Shown here one piece after another: positions 6,111 through 9,020 of a DNA stretch of 9,020 bases. The position numbers were made by a program, and so were the translations under genes. The notes beneath the pieces are model-generated. The model had not been told where the DNA came from, made no database searches, and was given only the letters and a program-made list of their open reading frames with translations. Numbering within the stretch: the first letter of the stretch is position 1; each line of letters starts with the position of its first letter. The stretch comes from an uncultured Clostridia bacterium (GTDB lineage Bacteria; Bacillota; Clostridia; Oscillospirales; Acutalibacteraceae), in contig CAJOQU010000060.1 in NCBI GenBank assembly GCA_905236975.1, positions 1 to 9,020 on the forward strand. Direction: 5' to 3'.

Positions 6111-7016
6111 ATGCTACATGCAATGAAAGATTTTTGCAAGGAACATTCCATCCCGTTGTGTGAAAACGAGCCCATGTGCCGCCATACAACCTTCAAGATC
6201 GGGGGACCGGCCGATTTGTTTGTCCTGCCCGGTGACGCGGCGCAGCTGCAACGCGTTGCGGAAAAGGCAAACGCGCTTGGGGTGCCGATCTTCTTTCTTG
6301 GCAACGGCTCGAATCTGCTGGTATCTGACAAGGGAATCGAGGGCGTCGTGGTCGATCTTTCCCGTTTGAATACCATCACGGTGGATGGCGATACCGTCAC
6401 CTGCGGCGCGGGTGCCATGTTGTCCTCCCTTTGCATTAAAGCCATGGAGCATTCCCTTTCGGGGTTGGAGTTTGCTTACGGCATTCCCGGCACGGTGGGC
6501 GGCGCGCTTTACATGAACGCGGGTGCGTACGGCGGCGAAATGCGCGATGTGGTGACCGGTGCGCGGGTTTTACAGCCGGATGGCGAGGTGACCGAGCGGT
6601 CGGCGGAGGAGATGCACCTTGGCTACCGTTCAAGTGCTTTTCAAAACAATCGGGAGATTATTCTCTCTGTGACCTGCCGCCTTACCCCGGGCGACAAAAG
6701 TGAGATCAAGGCTATGATGGACGATCTGCTGTGCCGCCGAAAAGAAAAACAACCGCTGGAATTTCCCAGTGCGGGAAGCACGTTTAAGCGGCCGGAAGGG
6801 TATTTTGCCGGTGCGTTGATCGAACAGAACGGTCTGAAAGGCTTGCGGCGCGGCGGCGCCATGGTAAGCGAAAAGCACGCAGGGTTTGTGGTAAACACCG
6901 GCGGCGCCACGGCGGCCGACGTACAGGCGGTTATCAAAGAAGTGCAAGAAACGGTTTTGCGGCAAAGCGGCGTTTTGCTGGAGCCGGAGGTCTTGTTTGT
7001 GGGTCGAAAGGATTGA
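6111..7016 (+). CDS. murB: UDP-N-acetylenolpyruvoylglucosamine reductase
   Basis: NADPH- and FAD-dependent enzyme that reduces the enolpyruvyl group to give UDP-N-acetylmuramic acid, the second committed step of peptidoglycan synthesis, in the cytoplasm. It has 301 residues from ATG 6111, matching the short (Gram-positive type) MurBs. FAD domain motifs: HTTFKIGGPADLFV (25-38), FFLGNGSNLLVSD (61-73), LEFAYGIPGTVGGALYMNAG (119-138) followed by AYGGE. The C-terminal substrate domain has LGYRSSAF (170-177), SAGSTFKRPEGYFAGALIE (220-238) with the proton-donating Ser223, KHAGFVVNTGGATAADV (255-271) and the final LEPEVLFVG (290-298) with catalytic Glu293. All key residues are present. It starts 19 bases after the glucokinase stop and ends 7 bases before rapZ. 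Confidence 0.97.
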   Translation: MLHAMKDFCKEHSIPLCENEPMCRHTTFKIGGPADLFVLPGDAAQLQRVAEKANALGVPIFFLGNGSNLLVSDKGIEGVVVDLSRLNTITVDGDTVTCGAGAMLSSLCIKAMEHSLSGLEFAYGIPGTVGGALYMNAGAYGGEMRDVVTGARVLQPDGEVTERSAEEMHLGYRSSAFQNNREIILSVTCRLTPGDKSEIKAMMDDLLCRRKEKQPLEFPSAGSTFKRPEGYFAGALIEQNGLKGLRRGGAMVSEKHAGFVVNTGGATAADVQAVIKEVQETVLRQSGVLLEPEVLFVGRKD

Positions 7017-7023
7017 AAAATCA

Positions 7024-7884
7024 ATGGAATTGCTGATCGTAACGGGAATGTCGGGCGCGGGAAAATCGCAGGCGGCCAATGTTTTGGAGGATATCGGGTA
7101 TTATTGTGTGGATAATATTCCTCCGGCTATCATCCCCGCGTTTGTGGAGCTGTCAAGCCGTGGCGGTGATTTACTATCGAAAATCGCCATTGTGACCGAT
7201 ATGCGCGGCGGCGTGCTGTTTGGTGAAATTGATGAGGTTTTGAAAAACCTGCGGAATAATCATATCGGTTATAAAATTTTGTTTTTAGACGCATCGGATG
7301 ATGTGCTGAAACGCCGCTATAAAGAAAACCGCCGCAAGCACCCGCTGGCGGACGGGATTGATATGTCGGTCACCGCCGCCATTGCGCGCGAGCGGGAATT
7401 GCTGTCCAAATTCCGCTTATTGGCCGATTATGTGGTAGATACCAGCCATATCTCGATTGCCCAGCTCAAGGTTCAGCTTTCCAATATTTTTTGCGGCAGT
7501 GTGAGCAACGTCATGAAAATTCAGTGCCGCTCGTTCGGGTTTAAATACGGTTCGGATTCCGAGGCCGATCTGCTCATCGACGTGCGTTGTCTGCCCAACC
7601 CCTTTTATGTGGAGGAACTGAAAACCAAAACCGGGCTTGACAAATCGGTGCGCGATTATGTGATGGACAGCGATGAAAGCCGTGAATTTTTAAACCGGTT
7701 GCTCTCCTTTATTGATTGTTCGGTGCCGCTTTACGCCAAAGAAGGCAAAAGCCAGTTGATTATCTCCATCGGGTGTACGGGCGGCAAACACCGTTCGGTC
7801 ACCTTTGCCGAATTGGTTGGGCGTCATTTGGCAAAAGAAAACTACAACTGCTCGATCCATCACCGTGATATTTATAAACTGTAG
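7024..7884 (+). CDS. rapZ: RapZ/YvcJ family nucleotide-binding protein
   Basis: P-loop protein of the RapZ (YvcJ, YhbJ) family. In E. coli RapZ is an RNase adaptor that targets the GlmZ small RNA and so controls glucosamine-6-phosphate synthase. In Firmicutes YvcJ is a nucleotide-hydrolysing protein with a less clear role. From ATG 7024 it has 286 residues. The Walker A loop is VTGMSGAGKSQAANVLED (6-23), followed by GYYCVDNIPPAII (25-37), IAIVTDMRGG (54-63), LFLDASDDVLKRRYKENRRKHPL (86-108) and the conserved C-terminal domain with SFGFKYG (170-176), FDVRC-like LLIDVRCLPNPFYVEEL (183-199) and IGCTGGKHRSV (249-259). The frame could begin at TTG 6997 inside murB, but AAAGGA (7007-7012), 11 bases before the ATG, and the family N-terminus favour 7024. 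whiA follows after 9 bases, with no yvcK between. Confidence 0.95.
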   Translation: MELLIVTGMSGAGKSQAANVLEDIGYYCVDNIPPAIIPAFVELSSRGGDLLSKIAIVTDMRGGVLFGEIDEVLKNLRNNHIGYKILFLDASDDVLKRRYKENRRKHPLADGIDMSVTAAIARERELLSKFRLLADYVVDTSHISIAQLKVQLSNIFCGSVSNVMKIQCRSFGFKYGSDSEADLLIDVRCLPNPFYVEELKTKTGLDKSVRDYVMDSDESREFLNRLLSFIDCSVPLYAKEGKSQLIISIGCTGGKHRSVTFAELVGRHLAKENYNCSIHHRDIYKL

Positions 7885-7893
7885 GGCGGAACA

Positions 7894-8793
7894 ATGTCTT
7901 ATTGCAGCGATGTGAAAAACGAATTGGGTCAGTTGCGTCTTTCCCCCTGTTGCCGGTATGCCTTTGCTTATGGGTTGATGCTTTTCGGCCGTGCTTTTTC
8001 AGCCGCACGAATTTCCATGCAAACCACCAATCCCGAAATGGCGGCGCTTTATGCTAAAACGTTAGAAGGTCTTTTCGGTGTGAAGGCAACGCTTGCCTGC
8101 GGCGGTTCCAAACGGCCGACTTATAAAGCGGAGGTTTTATCTGCGGGGGACAGGCTTAAAATTCTGGCCTGCTTTGATTACGGCATCACAGAAGATGTCA
8201 TTTGTGAAGAATTGGTTCAAAAGGATTGCTGTGCCGCCTCCTTTTTGCGCGGGGCGTTTTTGGCATGCGGCAATATTCTTGACCCGGATTTGGAATACCG
8301 CGCCGAGTTTGCTGTTCACAGTGGGGCGCTTGCCAATGAAATGGGTGGATTTTTGGCGGCACACGGTCTTCGTTTTAAAAAATCGACTCGTGGGCGCGGC
8401 TATGTGCTTTACACCAAGGACAGCACGCAAATTGAGGATTTTTTGACCCTGATCGGCGCACCGCGACGGACGCTTGACATGATGAACACCAAGATCATCA
8501 AAAGCGTGAAAAATAAGATCAACCGCGCCAATAATTGCGATAACGCCAATATTTCCAAAACGGTGGAGGCTTCCTACCGCCAGCGCAAAGCCATTGAATA
8601 TTTGGAACAAAATGATCGGCTGTACAGCCTGCCGCAGGAATTGATCAATGCCGCGCTGCTTCGTAAAAACAATCCCGATGCGCCTTTGAAAGAGTTGTGC
8701 AACCTGTCGGAGGAACGACTGACGGTATCGGGCTTGAATCACCGCTTGACAAAACTTGTGGAGATCGCGGAGGATTCGGCGGATCATGAATAA
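7894..8793 (+). CDS. whiA: DNA-binding protein WhiA
   Basis: WhiA combines an N-terminal domain derived from LAGLIDADG homing endonucleases, with nuclease function lost, with a C-terminal helix-turn-helix. It is a sporulation regulator in Streptomyces and affects division and chromosome segregation in B. subtilis. The 299-residue protein starts SYCSDVKNELGQL, has a divergent first repeat (about 15-110), the diagnostic CAASFLRGAFLACGNILDP (113-131) and EMGGFLAAHGL (149-159) of the second repeat, then RRTLDMMNTKIIKSVKNKINRANNCDNANI (191-220), the typical linker, and a C-terminal helix-turn-helix (NPDAPLKELCNL, 260-271, and LTVSGLNHRLTKLVEIA, 276-292). It starts 9 bases after rapZ with a weak AGGGCGG-like ribosome binding site, suggesting coupling. 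The stop is 13 bases before dnaE. Full length and intact. Confidence 0.95.
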   Translation: MSYCSDVKNELGQLRLSPCCRYAFAYGLMLFGRAFSAARISMQTTNPEMAALYAKTLEGLFGVKATLACGGSKRPTYKAEVLSAGDRLKILACFDYGITEDVICEELVQKDCCAASFLRGAFLACGNILDPDLEYRAEFAVHSGALANEMGGFLAAHGLRFKKSTRGRGYVLYTKDSTQIEDFLTLIGAPRRTLDMMNTKIIKSVKNKINRANNCDNANISKTVEASYRQRKAIEYLEQNDRLYSLPQELINAALLRKNNPDAPLKELCNLSEERLTVSGLNHRLTKLVEIAEDSADHE

Positions 8794-8806
8794 AGGGGGA
8801 GAGCGT

Positions 8807-9020
8807 ATGGACTTCGCGCATTTGCATGTGCATACCGAATACAGCCTGCTTGACGGCTGCTGCCGCATAGAAGAGCTGATCGATCGCGCAGTCGAAATGG
8901 GGCAGACGGCGATTGCCATTACCGACCACGGCGTGATGTACGGCGTGATCGAGTTTTATCAATACGCCCTCCAAAAAGGAATAAAACCCATTATCGGCTG
9001 TGAGGTGTATGTGGCGCCGC
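8807..9020 (+). CDS. dnaE: DNA polymerase III alpha subunit DnaE, N-terminal 71 codons (cut by window edge)
   Basis: Replicative C-family polymerase, of which only the beginning of the N-terminal PHP domain is present. The sequence opens DFAHLHVHTEYSLLDG (2-17), continues with AIAITDHGVMYGVIEFY (35-51) and ends PIIGCEVYVAP (61-71), the standard DnaE start. The PHP metal ligands that fall inside the window are intact: His7, His9, Asp40-His41 and Glu66. The protein begins directly with PHP and lacks the N-terminal region of PolC, so DnaE is favoured over PolC. GGGGGAG (8795-8801) precedes ATG 8807, and the gap to whiA is 13 bases. A full DnaE is over 1,000 residues, so more than nine tenths is outside. 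A stand-alone PHP phosphatase is less likely given the exact DnaE-type opening. Confidence 0.92.
   Translation, partial: MDFAHLHVHTEYSLLDGCCRIEELIDRAVEMGQTAIAITDHGVMYGVIEFYQYALQKGIKPIIGCEVYVAP

Noticed and set aside
5633..6445. Minus-strand open frame of 270 codons opposite glcK and murB
   Set aside because: It crosses the junction of two well-supported plus-strand genes and has no family motif; it is a by-product of the GC-rich codon pattern.
7894..8793. Active homing endonuclease or intein-like element, because of the LAGLIDADG-related fold
   Set aside because: The gene matches WhiA over its full length, including the C-terminal helix-turn-helix, and sits in its usual neighbourhood. WhiA proteins are not nucleases.
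8137..8919. Minus-strand open frame of 260 codons opposite whiA and dnaE
   Set aside because: It is a shadow of the whiA and dnaE coding sequences, without a ribosome binding site or recognisable domain.

Overview
The window reads as an ordinary, densely coding stretch of a chromosome from a low- to mid-GC Gram-positive bacterium. It is most likely a Clostridia member of the Ruminococcaceae/Oscillospiraceae type. The reasons are the HPr kinase, RapZ and WhiA set (a Firmicutes signature), a CxCGxxGC-type ROK glucokinase, strong AGGAGG-like ribosome binding sites, and two consensus sigma-A-type promoters. The taxon is inferred from gene content and order, not from a marker search. There is no sign of a phage, transposon, CRISPR array or RNA gene.

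Left half (1-4008, all minus strand, transcribed right to left): ychF (ribosome-associated P-loop ATPase), a YugP-like membrane zinc metallopeptidase, a small CmpB-family (PF06541-type) membrane protein, alr (alanine racemase), and the first 174 codons of glpK (glycerol kinase), which runs off the left edge. Gaps are 35, about 50, 14 and 75 bases, with no convincing terminator inside. The set may therefore be one transcript from the promoter upstream of ychF.

Centre (4009-4154): a 146-bp divergent intergenic region. It carries two back-to-back promoters (TTGATA-17-TATAAT to the left, TTGCCT-17-TATAAT to the right) and a perfect 7+7 inverted repeat over the leftward -35 box.

Right half (4155-9020, all plus strand): hprK, a ROK glucokinase, murB, rapZ, whiA and the start of dnaE, with gaps of only 7-20 bases. 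It looks like one operon. Its products cover carbon-status signalling (HPr kinase), glucose phosphorylation, peptidoglycan precursor synthesis (MurB, with RapZ as a possible controller of the amino-sugar supply), a division/segregation DNA-binding protein (WhiA) and replication (DnaE). On the other strand, alr supplies D-alanine to the same cell wall, and glpK is in many Firmicutes a target of the HPr system.

I see no new biological system here. The points most worth a second look are the absence of yvcK/glmR between rapZ and whiA, the palindrome in the divergent promoter region, a hairpin that could hide the start of the CmpB-like gene, and the very short predicted leader of hprK.
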